NCBI GenBank assembly: GCA_910585275.1
Contig: CAJUCW010000047.1
Coordinates: 1 to 24,006 of the forward strand
Reading direction: 5' to 3'
Length of the DNA: 24,006 nucleotides
Source: an uncultured Muribaculaceae bacterium
Lineage (GTDB): Bacteria > Bacteroidota > Bacteroidia > Bacteroidales > Muribaculaceae
Below the pieces are notes generated by a model. The model had not been told where the DNA came from and made no database searches. It was given only the letters and a program-made list of their open reading frames with translations. Each line of letters opens with the position of its first letter. Position 1 is the first letter of the stretch. Below are positions 15,786 through 24,006 of the stretch, in pieces. Both the position numbers and the translations under genes were made by a program.

Positions 15786-15793
15786 TATCTTTG
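15786..15793 (+). promoter_or_regulatory. -7 element for the DUF1896/methylase-helicase operon
   Basis: TATCTTTG in the context ATTATCTTTGCG, which is identical to the context of the GH5 promoter. No clear -33 element is visible. Transcription would start around 15800 and run through the hairpin at 15850-15881 before the ATG at 15945. Confidence 0.5.
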
Positions 15794-15849
15794 CGACTGA
15801 TTCTGCGTCATTATGTTTTTTGTTTCATTTTTGACGCGGATTAGTGGTT

Positions 15850-15881
15850 GGACATCGGGAGGGATACCCGGTGTCCTTTTT
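15850..15881 (+). terminator. Terminator-like hairpin (possible attenuator) in the DUF1896 leader
   Basis: GGACATCGGG (15850-15859) pairs over 10 bp, with one G-U pair, with CCCGGTGTCC (15867-15876); the 7-base loop is AGGGATA and TTTTT (15877-15881) follows. It lies between the promoter-like element and the start codon. It may end upstream read-through from the topoisomerase-like gene, or act as a conditional attenuator. A second pair, GCGTCA (15805-15810) and TGACGC (15832-15837), lies in the same leader. Confidence 0.7.
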
Positions 15882-15944
15882 CATTGTGCCGTCTTATACA
15901 GGCGTGGAGAGGGATTCCGGCAACCACTATATCCGCATCCCCCG

Positions 15945-16391
15945 ATGAAACATAACATAGAATTGCCGGAGGCAGACTTCTTCCAAGTCTATCTCCGAGG
16001 TCATCTCATTGACCATCATTTTCCCCAGAGAAACAATAAGAATTTCATAGAAACCCGCTCGGACGACGCATACGACACATTCGTGTCGGCGCGTCTGGAG
16101 GGCAAGCCCGTTCCGATTGCCCGTGAACTGGCGATGCGCACACTCCTTGCCTGGCTGTATGTGTCGCGCTACGACATTATATATAATGTGGTGGAGGAAA
16201 ACCTCTGGCTGTGCCTGCCGCCGGAGTATATGCCGGACTTCGCCGTGCATCTGCTCGGACAGAAGCCGGTCAGCGATATACTCGACCGTTACGAGGTCAA
16301 CGGCGACTTCCTTGACAGGGAGACACATCAGCCGATGCTGACAGAACTGCTCGGAACAATCACCGAAATACTGGACGGCTATGGCTTATAA
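15945..16391 (+). CDS. DUF1896 family protein
   Basis: This 148-residue acidic protein matches the DUF1896 family found beside the large methylase-helicase in Bacteroidales elements: FFQVYLRGHLIDHHFPQ near the start, DDAYDTFVSARLEGKPVPIARELAMRTLLAWL in the middle, and a LTELLGTITEILDGYG end. I chose ATG 15945 because the match begins there; an upstream in-frame ATG at 15813 would translate through the terminator hairpin and adds a non-matching stretch. The stop overlaps the start of the next gene by 11 bases, indicating translational coupling and probably a shared complex. No function is known to me. Confidence 0.82.
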   Translation: MKHNIELPEADFFQVYLRGHLIDHHFPQRNNKNFIETRSDDAYDTFVSARLEGKPVPIARELAMRTLLAWLYVSRYDIIYNVVEENLWLCLPPEYMPDFAVHLLGQKPVSDILDRYEVNGDFLDRETHQPMLTELLGTITEILDGYGL

Positions 16392-19300
16392 CCGCCTCCG
16401 TACCATGCGCGACAACATCGAGGCGATAAGGCTTGTCCTGCGCCTCGGTGAAATCGGGCGCACTGCGCAGTCAGCCGAAGAAAGGGATATACTGAGCAAG
16501 TACGCCGGATTCGGCGGTCTGAAATGTATCCTCAACCCTGCCGACAACTTGGAAGATGCAGTGCAGTGGGCAAAATCCGACATAGAGCTTTTCGCCCCGA
16601 CGGTAGAACTACGTCGCCTTATCCACGACAAAATAAAGGACGACAAGGAGTTTGCCCGATATATGGATTCTCTGAAAGCCTCCGTGCTTACGGCTTTCTA
16701 TACACCTGCACCTGTCATTGACGCCATATCCGGCTCTTTGAAACAGGTGGGTATAGAGGTGCGGCGTTTTCTTGAACCGTCAGCCGGACAGGGTGCATTT
16801 ATAGATTCATTCCTGCGTAACGATATGTATCCCGGCGCGGAGGTGCTTGCCTACGAAAAGGATATTATTACAGGCAAGATACTTTCAGCCCTGCACCCTT
16901 CAATACTGACACGAATTGAAGGCTTTGAGAAGATAGAGAGCAACTTGAACGAATATTTTGATGTCGCCGCCTCTAATATCCCCTTCGGCAATTTTGCCGT
17001 TCCTGACCCGGCGTATGCCGTCAGCAAGGATATTTCTTACCGTCAGGCATCGAAGGCGATACACAACTATTTCTTTCTCAAAGCCCTTGATTCGGTGCGT
17101 GAGGGAGGACTGGTAGCGTTTATCGCGTCGCAGGGCGTAATGAACGCCGCATCCCCGTTTGTCAGAATGGAGATGATGAAACGTGCCGACCTTGTAGCGG
17201 CGTTGCGTCTGCCGAACAACACGTTCAGCGATAACGCCGGAACCGATGCCGGGTCCGACCTTATCATTCTCCAGAAACATAGCGACAAGAAAAATCTTTC
17301 CTTTGACGAGGAACTTTTCACGCAGTCCGTTATTGACAACGCCACGAAGGTACCCGGCAACAAGTTCTTTCAGACATTTCCCGACAACGTAATATGTACT
17401 GATGCAAAAATGGGTACGGACCAGTACGGCAAACCGGCGATTGTCTATACCCATAAGGAAGGAGTTGACGGTATCGCCAACGATATAGGGACGGCTCTCC
17501 AATTATCCTTCCGGCTGCGCCTTGACATAGACCGCTACAACGGCTATGCCCCCAAACTGACACCTCCAACATCCCCGACAATCAGACAGGAGACCGCCGA
17601 GAAGAAAAACGAGGCCGTCAAGAGAACCACTGTTATAAAGGTGGCACCGCTGTTGGACCAGTACCGGGAAATGAAAAAGAGACATCCCGACGCCATACTG
17701 TTGTTCCGTGTCGGAGATTTCTATGAGATATTCGGAGAGGACGCAGTAAAAGCGTCCGAGATACTCGGCATAACCCTTACGCGCCGCCTTAACGGGCCGA
17801 CACGCAGTATCGAGCTTGCAGGGTTCCCGCATCATGCCCTCGACACCTATCTGCCCAAGCTCGTAAGAGCCGGACAGCGGGTGGCGATATGTGAGCAGTT
17901 GGAGGAACCGAAACATAAGGTCGTGGAGGAAATTACTCCTAATAATCCTCCAAATAATCCTGTTCCTGACAATCCTACTCCTAATAATAATCCTACTCCT
18001 AATAATAAAGGTGTAGAGAAACATAATAATGGAGTGGAGCCTCCGACTAATACAAAAGTTGAACAGGACCCGGCACCTGAACCGATGCAAGAAACTCAGA
18101 CGGCTCAACCGCCGACCTCTGAACCGCCTGCAACTGCACCCGCAGATAAACCGCAGGAAATAGAGGACGACGGCGCACCCGATTACAGCGGCGATTACGA
18201 CCCACGGCTTTTTACCTATAATCTTTTCGGAGAACTGGAGCCAATCGGCAAACCTCAACGCAGACACAAGGCTGAACCGAAAAATGACAAGAGCGAGGCA
18301 AAACCTGTCAGCCGTTCTAAGAAGGATGCACCCTTGCCTCCCAAAGCCAAATTCCGTCAGCTCACCGACAAGGAGCTGGATTTTTACGGCTCCCTGAACT
18401 GGGATGACAATCCGCCTATCAACGGATTCTACGAGGCTATGATGTCTATCGCCCACCGACAGTTGGAGGAAAGGGCGAGAATGGAGGCGGAAGCCATGTC
18501 CGCCGAGGCTGCCAGAGCTGCGGGCATCGCCCCCGGCGAAACATACATCGAAAAGACCGAGGGGGATTTCATACCCGGAGGCCGCAACCGTCAGCCGAAA
18601 GTCACTGCCATACCGATAGAGGGTGCGGAACCGGAGATGTCGCCGAGAAAATTCTCGGAGGATATACGGCCTTTCCACAAGAACGGCTCTATGGTGGTGG
18701 ACAACGGTCAGGTCGGATTTCTCTCCGATGTCAGGAAGAACGGCGCGACATTCAAGCCCATGCGCATAAAGCCGGAACAGGTGCAAAGAGCCATGCTCTA
18801 TATAACCCTGTCGGAGACATACCAGCAGCTTTATGACTACGAGGTGGAGACACAGGAGCCCTCGGAGGAACTGCGCGAACACCTCAACCAGTATTACGAT
18901 GAGTTCGTGGAGCGTTACGGGCATCTCAACGAGAAAGCCAATGCCAAGCTGATTATGCTGGACGCCAACGGCATGGATTCCCTTGCTCTGGAACGTGCCG
19001 AGGCCGGGCTGTTTGTCAAAGCCGACATCTTCGACCATCCCGTCGCCTTCAATATCCACGAGGTGACTTCGGTCGATACCCCGATGGAGGCGTTGGCGGC
19101 GTCGCTCAACAAGTACGGCGATGTGAGACTCGGATATATGTCCTCACTTGTGGATATGGATGAGAACCGCCTCGCCGAAGAACTGAAGGGTCATATCTAT
19201 TTCAATCCCCTTGTGTCGGAATACGAGACCGCCGACCGATTCGTCGCCGGAAACGTGGTGAAGAAAGCGGAGATGATTGAACAGTGGATAAAAGACCACG

Positions 19301-22300
19301 ACAGTCACGACAGCCGTATTGACGAGAGCCTTTCGGCATTGAAGGACGCTGTTCCCCGCAGGATCACTTTCGAGGAACTTGACTTCAATTTCGGGGAGAG
19401 GTGGATACCCACAGGCATCTACTCCGCATACATGAGCCATCTGTATGAGACCGACATTAAGATTGCCTATTCGCCTTCTCTGGATGATTATTCCGCGACA
19501 AATTCGGAAAACACCATGAAGATACTGGAGGAATTCCGTGTAAAAGGTGAATATCGCTCCTACAACGGCATGAGTTTGTTGAAACACGCCCTGCACAACA
19601 CCGTGCCGGAGATAAAGAAGTGTATCGGCAAGGATGACCACGGCAACGACATCAAGGTGCCGGACACCGAGGCGATACAGCTCGCCAATTCCAAGATTGA
19701 AGAAATCCGCGACGGCTTTTCCGAATGGCTGGAGGTGCAAAGTCCGGAGTTCAAGGAGAAACTTGTTGACCTCTATAACCGCAAGTTCAACTGTTTTGTC
19801 AGACCGAGGTATGACGGTTCCCACCAGACTTTCCCCGGCCTCAACCTGAAGATGCTGGCTGACCGTTACGGCATACATTCGATATATGCCTCGCAGAAGG
19901 ACTGCGTATGGATGCTGAAACAGAACGGAGGCGGAATAGCCGACCATCAGGTCGGCACGGGCAAAACGCTGATAATGTGCATCGCCGCGCATGAGATGAA
20001 GCGTCTGGGCATGGTGCATAAGCCGATGATTATCGGACTGAAAGCCAATGTCGCTGACATAGCCATGACCTATCAGGCAGCCTATCCCGACGCCCGCATC
20101 CTGTATGCCGATGAAAAGAGCTACACCGCGCAGAACCGTGTCCGTTTCTTCAACAATATGCGTAACAACGACTATGACTGCATAATAATGTCGCACGACC
20201 AGTTCGGCATGATACCGCAGTCGCCGGAGGTGCAGCAGGAGATACTGGAGGCGGAGCTGAATACCGTCGAGGAAAACCTTGATGTGGTCCGTCAGCAAGG
20301 CAAGGATGTGTCGCGCGGTATGCTACGTGGGCTGGAGACCCGCAAGAAGAACCTTGAGGCGAAGCTGGAGACGGTGCGCTATCAGATAGACCACCGCACT
20401 GACGATGTGATTGATTTCCGGCAGATGGGCATAGACCACATTTTCGTGGACGAATCGCATCAGTTCAAGAACCTTATGTTCAACACCCGCCACAACCGTG
20501 TCGCAGGTCTGGGCAACTCCGACGGGAGCCAACGCGCCCTCAATCTCCTTTTCGCCATACGCACCATTCAGGAGCGCAACGGCAGGGATTTGGGAGCCAC
20601 TTTCCTTAGCGGCACCACAATCAGCAACTCTCTGACTGAACTTTACTTGCTGTTCAAGTATCTGCGCCCGAAAGAACTTGAAAGGCAGGATATAAGGTGT
20701 TTCGACGCATGGGCGGCAATCTTTGCGAAGAAAACCACCGATTTTGAGTTCAATGTCACGAATAATATTGTGGCAAAGGACAGGTTCAGGTACTTCATCA
20801 AGGTGCCGGAACTGGCGGCGTTTTACAATGAAATCACCGACTACCGCACGGCGGAGGATGTGGGTGTTGACCGCCCTGAAAAACGGGAGATACTCCATAA
20901 CATCCCTCCGACGCCACAGCAGGAGGAGTTCATTCAGAAACTGATGGAATATGCCAAAACCGGCGACGCCACTATGCTGGGGCGCGAAGCGTTGTCGGAT
21001 AAGGAGAGGAAGGGAAAGATGCTCATCGCCACGGACTATGCCCGCAAGATGGCTCTCGATATGCGTATGATTGACCCTTCCTATGAGGATCACCCGGACA
21101 ACAAAGCCTCGCATTGCGCCCGTATGATTGCCGAGTATTACCGTAAGTTCGACGCCCAGAAAGGCACGCAGTTTGTTTTCAGCGATTTGGGAACCTACAA
21201 GCCCGGCGAGTGGTCGGTTTACAGTGAAATCAAGCGCAAACTTGTTGAGGACTACGGCATACCGGCGCATGAAATCCGGTTTATACAGGAGTGCAAGACC
21301 GCGAAATCACGGAAAGCCGTCATAGAGGCTATGAACGAGGGGACCGTGAGGGTGCTGTTCGGCTCAACATCCATGCTGGGGACAGGCGTAAATGCCCAGA
21401 AAAGGGCTGTCGCGGTCCATGAGCTTGACACGCCGTGGCGTCCCAGCGACTTGGAGCAGCGCGAGGGCCGTGCCATACGCAAGGGCAACGAGGTCGCAAA
21501 GCTCTACAACGACAACAAGGTGGATGTTATAATCTATGCTGTGGAAAGGTCGCTGGACTCCTACAAGTTCAATCTTCTCCATTGCAAGCAGACATTCATA
21601 TCGCAGTTGAAACGTGGCGCACTTGGGGCGAGAACGATTGATGAAGGCTCTATGGACGAGGACACCGGCATGAACTTCTCGGAGTATATGGCTATTCTCA
21701 GCGGCAACACCGACCTGCTTGAAAAGGCGAAACTTGAAAAGCGCATCGGCGCGCTGGAGAGTGAACGTAAGGCGCACGGCAAGGGAAAGGCTGACAGCGA
21801 GTATAAGCTGCGCTCCCTGAACGATGACATCGGCAAGAACGAGATTACCATGCGGAAAATGCAGTCGGATCTGGATAAATATCAGGCAGCCGTAAAGCGG
21901 GATGAAGAAGGCAATCCGTTACCGGGTCTGACCCTCGACGGTTGCAGGTTTACTGATATTCAGAATATGGGTATCCATCTGCAAGGTCTGGCACAGCGTA
22001 CCAACACCCACGGCGAATCTGTCCGTGTCGGTGATGTCTATGGCTTTCCGATAAGCATTACCTCTGAAAAAACTATAACCGATGGTATTGAGGCAATACA
22101 GAACCGCTTTGTTGTGGAGGGTGAGTACAAGTACCGATACAACAACGGCTTTATAGCCATGAGCGACACAAAAGCCGCCTGCATGAACTTCGTCAACGCT
22201 CTGGAGCGTCTTCCCGAAATCATACGCCAGTATGAGGAACGTACCGAGAAAATGCGGAAGGATGTGCCGTTGCTTGAAGCCATCATCGCAAAGCTGTGGG

Positions 22301-22527
22301 GCAAGGAGAATGAGCTAAAAGCGTTGAAATCCGAACTTGCAGTCCTCGACCGCAAAATTACTGCCGAACTTGCTCCAAAGCATGATGAAAAGGACGGCGA
22401 GGAAGTCAAACGGGATGAACCGACACAACACTCCAACCGTACTGATGTTCCCTCTCAATCAATTGGCTCCACAGATTCGATGGTAGCGGAACCAATAGCA
22501 GGGTATCAAAAATATATCAGATTATAA
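16381..22527 (+). CDS. Giant N6-adenine methylase - MutS domain I - SNF2-type helicase fusion
   Basis: A 2048-residue multi-domain protein. The N-terminal methylase has YAGFGGL (41-47), AdoMet motif EPSAGQGAF (132-140) and catalytic motif SNIPFG (198-203; NIPF in place of NPPY). Residues 421-517 are a MutS domain I (LLFRVGDFYEIFGEDA, ITLTRR, ELAGFPHHALDTYLPKLVRAGQRVAICEQ) keeping Phe447-Tyr448-Glu449, the FxE mismatch-reading motif. A Pro/Asn/Thr-rich linker follows (about 518-605). After a long middle region of unknown function comes an SNF2-like helicase: Walker A QVGTGKT (Lys1195), DESH box (1357-1360), SGTT (1410-1413) and motif VI QREGRAIR (1693-1700). The C-terminus is partly coiled coil (about 1730-1790, 1965-2020). 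Large methylase-helicases are conserved in Bacteroidales ICEs and may protect or remodel transferred DNA; that role is inferred. Confidence 0.92.
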   Translation: MAYNRLRTMRDNIEAIRLVLRLGEIGRTAQSAEERDILSKYAGFGGLKCILNPADNLEDAVQWAKSDIELFAPTVELRRLIHDKIKDDKEFARYMDSLKASVLTAFYTPAPVIDAISGSLKQVGIEVRRFLEPSAGQGAFIDSFLRNDMYPGAEVLAYEKDIITGKILSALHPSILTRIEGFEKIESNLNEYFDVAASNIPFGNFAVPDPAYAVSKDISYRQASKAIHNYFFLKALDSVREGGLVAFIASQGVMNAASPFVRMEMMKRADLVAALRLPNNTFSDNAGTDAGSDLIILQKHSDKKNLSFDEELFTQSVIDNATKVPGNKFFQTFPDNVICTDAKMGTDQYGKPAIVYTHKEGVDGIANDIGTALQLSFRLRLDIDRYNGYAPKLTPPTSPTIRQETAEKKNEAVKRTTVIKVAPLLDQYREMKKRHPDAILLFRVGDFYEIFGEDAVKASEILGITLTRRLNGPTRSIELAGFPHHALDTYLPKLVRAGQRVAICEQLEEPKHKVVEEITPNNPPNNPVPDNPTPNNNPTPNNKGVEKHNNGVEPPTNTKVEQDPAPEPMQETQTAQPPTSEPPATAPADKPQEIEDDGAPDYSGDYDPRLFTYNLFGELEPIGKPQRRHKAEPKNDKSEAKPVSRSKKDAPLPPKAKFRQLTDKELDFYGSLNWDDNPPINGFYEAMMSIAHRQLEERARMEAEAMSAEAARAAGIAPGETYIEKTEGDFIPGGRNRQPKVTAIPIEGAEPEMSPRKFSEDIRPFHKNGSMVVDNGQVGFLSDVRKNGATFKPMRIKPEQVQRAMLYITLSETYQQLYDYEVETQEPSEELREHLNQYYDEFVERYGHLNEKANAKLIMLDANGMDSLALERAEAGLFVKADIFDHPVAFNIHEVTSVDTPMEALAASLNKYGDVRLGYMSSLVDMDENRLAEELKGHIYFNPLVSEYETADRFVAGNVVKKAEMIEQWIKDHDSHDSRIDESLSALKDAVPRRITFEELDFNFGERWIPTGIYSAYMSHLYETDIKIAYSPSLDDYSATNSENTMKILEEFRVKGEYRSYNGMSLLKHALHNTVPEIKKCIGKDDHGNDIKVPDTEAIQLANSKIEEIRDGFSEWLEVQSPEFKEKLVDLYNRKFNCFVRPRYDGSHQTFPGLNLKMLADRYGIHSIYASQKDCVWMLKQNGGGIADHQVGTGKTLIMCIAAHEMKRLGMVHKPMIIGLKANVADIAMTYQAAYPDARILYADEKSYTAQNRVRFFNNMRNNDYDCIIMSHDQFGMIPQSPEVQQEILEAELNTVEENLDVVRQQGKDVSRGMLRGLETRKKNLEAKLETVRYQIDHRTDDVIDFRQMGIDHIFVDESHQFKNLMFNTRHNRVAGLGNSDGSQRALNLLFAIRTIQERNGRDLGATFLSGTTISNSLTELYLLFKYLRPKELERQDIRCFDAWAAIFAKKTTDFEFNVTNNIVAKDRFRYFIKVPELAAFYNEITDYRTAEDVGVDRPEKREILHNIPPTPQQEEFIQKLMEYAKTGDATMLGREALSDKERKGKMLIATDYARKMALDMRMIDPSYEDHPDNKASHCARMIAEYYRKFDAQKGTQFVFSDLGTYKPGEWSVYSEIKRKLVEDYGIPAHEIRFIQECKTAKSRKAVIEAMNEGTVRVLFGSTSMLGTGVNAQKRAVAVHELDTPWRPSDLEQREGRAIRKGNEVAKLYNDNKVDVIIYAVERSLDSYKFNLLHCKQTFISQLKRGALGARTIDEGSMDEDTGMNFSEYMAILSGNTDLLEKAKLEKRIGALESERKAHGKGKADSEYKLRSLNDDIGKNEITMRKMQSDLDKYQAAVKRDEEGNPLPGLTLDGCRFTDIQNMGIHLQGLAQRTNTHGESVRVGDVYGFPISITSEKTITDGIEAIQNRFVVEGEYKYRYNNGFIAMSDTKAACMNFVNALERLPEIIRQYEERTEKMRKDVPLLEAIIAKLWGKENELKALKSELAVLDRKITAELAPKHDEKDGEEVKRDEPTQHSNRTDVPSQSIGSTDSMVAEPIAGYQKYIRL
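17971..18006 (+). repeat. Perfect 18-bp tandem duplication in the interdomain linker
   Basis: AATCCTACTCCTAATAAT occurs twice head to tail, adding six codons per copy to a Pro-Asn-Thr linker just after the MutS domain. The surrounding 17935-18050 is A/T-rich and low in complexity compared with the rest of the gene. Confidence 0.9.
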
Positions 22528-22541
22528 TCCAAACTATAATT

Positions 22542-22590
22542 ATATGGGACCACAAGGCAATAATAGGTACTGCTTTGGGTCCCATATTTC
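22542..22590 (+). terminator. Hairpin after the methylase-helicase gene
   Basis: A perfect 10-bp stem (ATATGGGACC at 22542-22551, GGTCCCATAT at 22578-22587) is extended inside by ACAAGGCA/TGCTTTG-type pairing with one G-U, and is followed by TTTC. It lies 14 bases past the stop codon. Probably a terminator, although the T-run is short. Confidence 0.6.
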
Positions 22591-22605
22591 ATGTAAGAAT
22601 TTGGA

Positions 22606-22614
22606 CAATCTACT
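22606..22614. repeat. Left target-site duplication of the IS
   Basis: CAATCTACT immediately precedes the left IS end and is repeated exactly after the right end at 23952-23960. Confidence 0.9.
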
Positions 22615-22650
22615 CAATATTGTCCTAAACGTTTTGGGCAAAAATAAAAA

Positions 22651-22717
22651 TAGGAAGTAGTTACTAAGGCAAAAAATGACTACCTTAGTAGTGAGCGACC
22701 AACTCAACTACTTCCTA
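22651..22717 (+). promoter_or_regulatory. Fold-back structure covering the transposase start
   Basis: Two perfect 12-bp arms, TAGGAAGTAGTT (22651-22662) and AACTACTTCCTA (22706-22717), enclose a second stem, TACTAAGG/CCTTAGTA (22662-22669 and 22683-22690). The 3' arm ends on the A of the ATG at 22717, so a transcript beginning outside or early in the IS would hide the initiation region. This would limit transposase made from read-through transcription. Confidence 0.6.
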
Positions 22718-23868
22718 TGGCAAATATAACACTTTTCGCACAAACAATCGCCCAGTTACCCCGTCAAACAATCAGAAAAATAATCCGCGAGGCCAAAACA
22801 GACAAGCACAACAAGGGTTATGACACGTGGAGTCAGCTAATCAGCATGGTCTTCTGTCAGTTTTCCAACTGCGACTCCGTGCGGGACATATCCAACGGGC
22901 TGAAATCCGCCACAGGCAACCTCAACCATCTCGGTATAAGCCGTGCGCCATCAAAATCGACAGTGGCATATCAGAACGCCCATCGCGACTGTTCGGTATT
23001 CCGAGACATCTTCTACCGCCTCTATCAGCATTTCGGACAGCAGGCGGGGTGGATTCATGGCAAATTTCGTTTCAAGATGCCGTTGCGGCTGTTGGATTCG
23101 ACGCTCATATCGCTTACGCTGTCTGTCTACGACTGGGCGCATTATACCACGACAAAAGGCGCTGTGAAGATGCACACGCTTCTTGATTATGACTGTCTGT
23201 TGCCTGAATTCGTGAACATTACAGACGGGAAAGGCTCTGACAACAAGGCGGCCTACGACATTCCTGTAAATCCGTATTCAATTGTAGTTGCCGACCGTGG
23301 CTACTGTGATTACAGCCTGCTCAGCCATTGGGACAGCAACAATGTGTTCTTTGTGGTCCGGCACAAGGACAACATCAGGTATAAGACCGTCCGTGAGCGT
23401 CTATTGCCTGAAAAGCGGGCGCAGGACGTGCTTATTGATGAGGAAATTGAACTGGAACTTCCAGTCGCGAAAAAGAAATATCCAAAGAAACTCCGCAGAA
23501 TTGCCGTATGGAACGAAGAACATGGTTTCGTGGTGGAACTTTTGACAAACAACTTCACTCTTGCCGCCTCCACGATAGCCGCAATCTACAAGGCAAGATG
23601 GAATATTGAGATTTTCTTCCGCAATCTAAAGCAGCTTCTGCGCATAAAGAGCTTCATCGGCACCACACGCAACGCCGTGGAAATCCAGATCTGGACTGCA
23701 CTGATAACCATGCTCATCCTGACATGGCTGAAACACATCGCCAAGTACAAGTGGGCAATGGCTAATCTTGTTGTCTCTCTGCGACTTAACACCTTTACCA
23801 AAATCGACCTCAACAAATGGCTTGACGAACCCTTCACACCGCCTCCCGAAGAGCCGTTTTTGCCTTAG
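22717..23868 (+). CDS. IS4 family transposase (DUF4372 type)
   Basis: This 383-residue DDE transposase begins with a DUF4372-like domain (about 1-75: FAQTIAQLPRQTIRKIIREAKTDKHNKGY, TWSQLISMVFCQFSNCDSVRDIS). Catalytic residues fit IS4 enzymes: first Asp in RLLDSTLISL (Asp127), second Asp in VVADRGYCDYSLL (Asp193), and the Y-(2)-R-(3)-E-(6)-K signature in YKARWNIEIFFRNLKQLLRIK. The frame is intact with no frameshift, so the enzyme is probably active. Only the IS carries it; no passenger genes are present. Confidence 0.95.
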   Translation: MANITLFAQTIAQLPRQTIRKIIREAKTDKHNKGYDTWSQLISMVFCQFSNCDSVRDISNGLKSATGNLNHLGISRAPSKSTVAYQNAHRDCSVFRDIFYRLYQHFGQQAGWIHGKFRFKMPLRLLDSTLISLTLSVYDWAHYTTTKGAVKMHTLLDYDCLLPEFVNITDGKGSDNKAAYDIPVNPYSIVVADRGYCDYSLLSHWDSNNVFFVVRHKDNIRYKTVRERLLPEKRAQDVLIDEEIELELPVAKKKYPKKLRRIAVWNEEHGFVVELLTNNFTLAASTIAAIYKARWNIEIFFRNLKQLLRIKSFIGTTRNAVEIQIWTALITMLILTWLKHIAKYKWAMANLVVSLRLNTFTKIDLNKWLDEPFTPPPEEPFLP

Positions 23869-23951
23869 GGGGATTACTCTGATGTCATTTTTGCAAAGGC
23901 TGATGCCTCTGCACGTTGAGTAGCACTCAAAAATTATTTAGGACAATATTG

Positions 23952-23960
23952 CAATCTACT
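23952..23960. repeat. Right target-site duplication of the IS
   Basis: CAATCTACT directly follows the right IS end and is identical to 22606-22614. The remaining 46 bases of the window are A/T-rich with no visible gene. Confidence 0.9.
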
Positions 23961-24006
23961 ATAAAAAATTGGACATTGATGAGTCTTAAGAGAAATTGAT
24001 TAACAT

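Larger units (their letters stand above)
22615..23951 (+). mobile_element. Complete IS4-type insertion sequence (1337 bp)
   Basis: Both ends carry the perfect 15-bp inverted repeat CAATATTGTCCTAAA (22615-22629 and, inverted, 23937-23951). The element is flanked by a perfect 9-bp duplication and contains a single intact transposase gene. These three points fix the borders to the base. The intact ends, duplication and gene suggest a recent insertion. It lies between the methylase-helicase operon and whatever follows. Confidence 0.93.

Noticed and set aside
15813..15944. N-terminal extension of the DUF1896 protein from an upstream ATG
   Set aside because: It would translate through the terminator hairpin and adds residues unlike the family. 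The family match begins at the ATG at 15945.
17503..19059. A 518-codon open frame on the minus strand, opposite the methylase-helicase gene
   Set aside because: It lies fully inside a well-supported gene with recognisable domains. Its translation is rich in His/Arg/Leu/Val, shows no domain pattern, and is explained by the codon bias of the opposite strand.

Overview
The window looks like Bacteroidota, order Bacteroidales, plausibly a gut Muribaculaceae or Bacteroides relative. Several promoters match the Bacteroidetes pattern TTTG-N19/20-TAnnTTTG, there are almost no strong Shine-Dalgarno sequences, and the gene families (DUF4250, Bacteroidales-type hot-dog thioesterase, DUF3945/DUF4099, DUF1896, IntDOT-like integrase) are typical of that order. 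The exact genus is an inference.

Positions 1-10067 are ordinary chromosome. A leftward two-gene operon (SGNH-like protein, then an AlgI-type MBOAT acyltransferase) looks like an O-acetylation module. It shares a divergent intergenic region with a secreted GH5 glycosidase lipoprotein. Next come a YpfJ-type zinc metallopeptidase, a 59-residue DUF4250 gene on the minus strand, and a compact rightward cluster: an Ntn-type amidohydrolase, a two-pass membrane protein, an acyl-CoA thioesterase and dprA. A convergent nucleoside (uridine) phosphorylase follows.

A tRNA-Ser(CGA) at 10068-10154 marks the probable junction with an integrative element. Beyond it lie about 640 bases without a gene. They hold a terminator and seven copies of GGCACTA in both orientations, three pairs of which are spaced exactly 11 bp apart, followed by an IntDOT-like tyrosine recombinase. 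I read this as the attachment and arm-site region of an integrative and conjugative element (ICE) or related island.

The element's cargo runs rightward: two small helix-turn-helix (excisionase/regulator-type) genes that overlap by 4 bp behind a palindromic operator; a DUF4099/DUF3945 protein; a shortened topoisomerase-III-like protein that has lost its TOPRIM acidic residues and gate domains; a DUF1896 protein behind a promoter plus a terminator-like hairpin; and a 2048-residue protein fusing an N6-adenine methylase, a MutS domain I with an intact FxE mismatch-reading motif, and an SNF2-type helicase. No relaxase, coupling ATPase or type IV secretion genes are in the window; if they exist they lie to the right.

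The right end carries a complete IS4-type insertion sequence (22615-23951) with 15-bp perfect inverted ends and a perfect 9-bp target duplication. It sits just downstream of the hairpin that follows the methylase-helicase gene.

The most interesting material is the degenerate topoisomerase, the MutS-I-bearing methylase-helicase, the 11-bp-phased repeat array and the regulatory leaders of the element.
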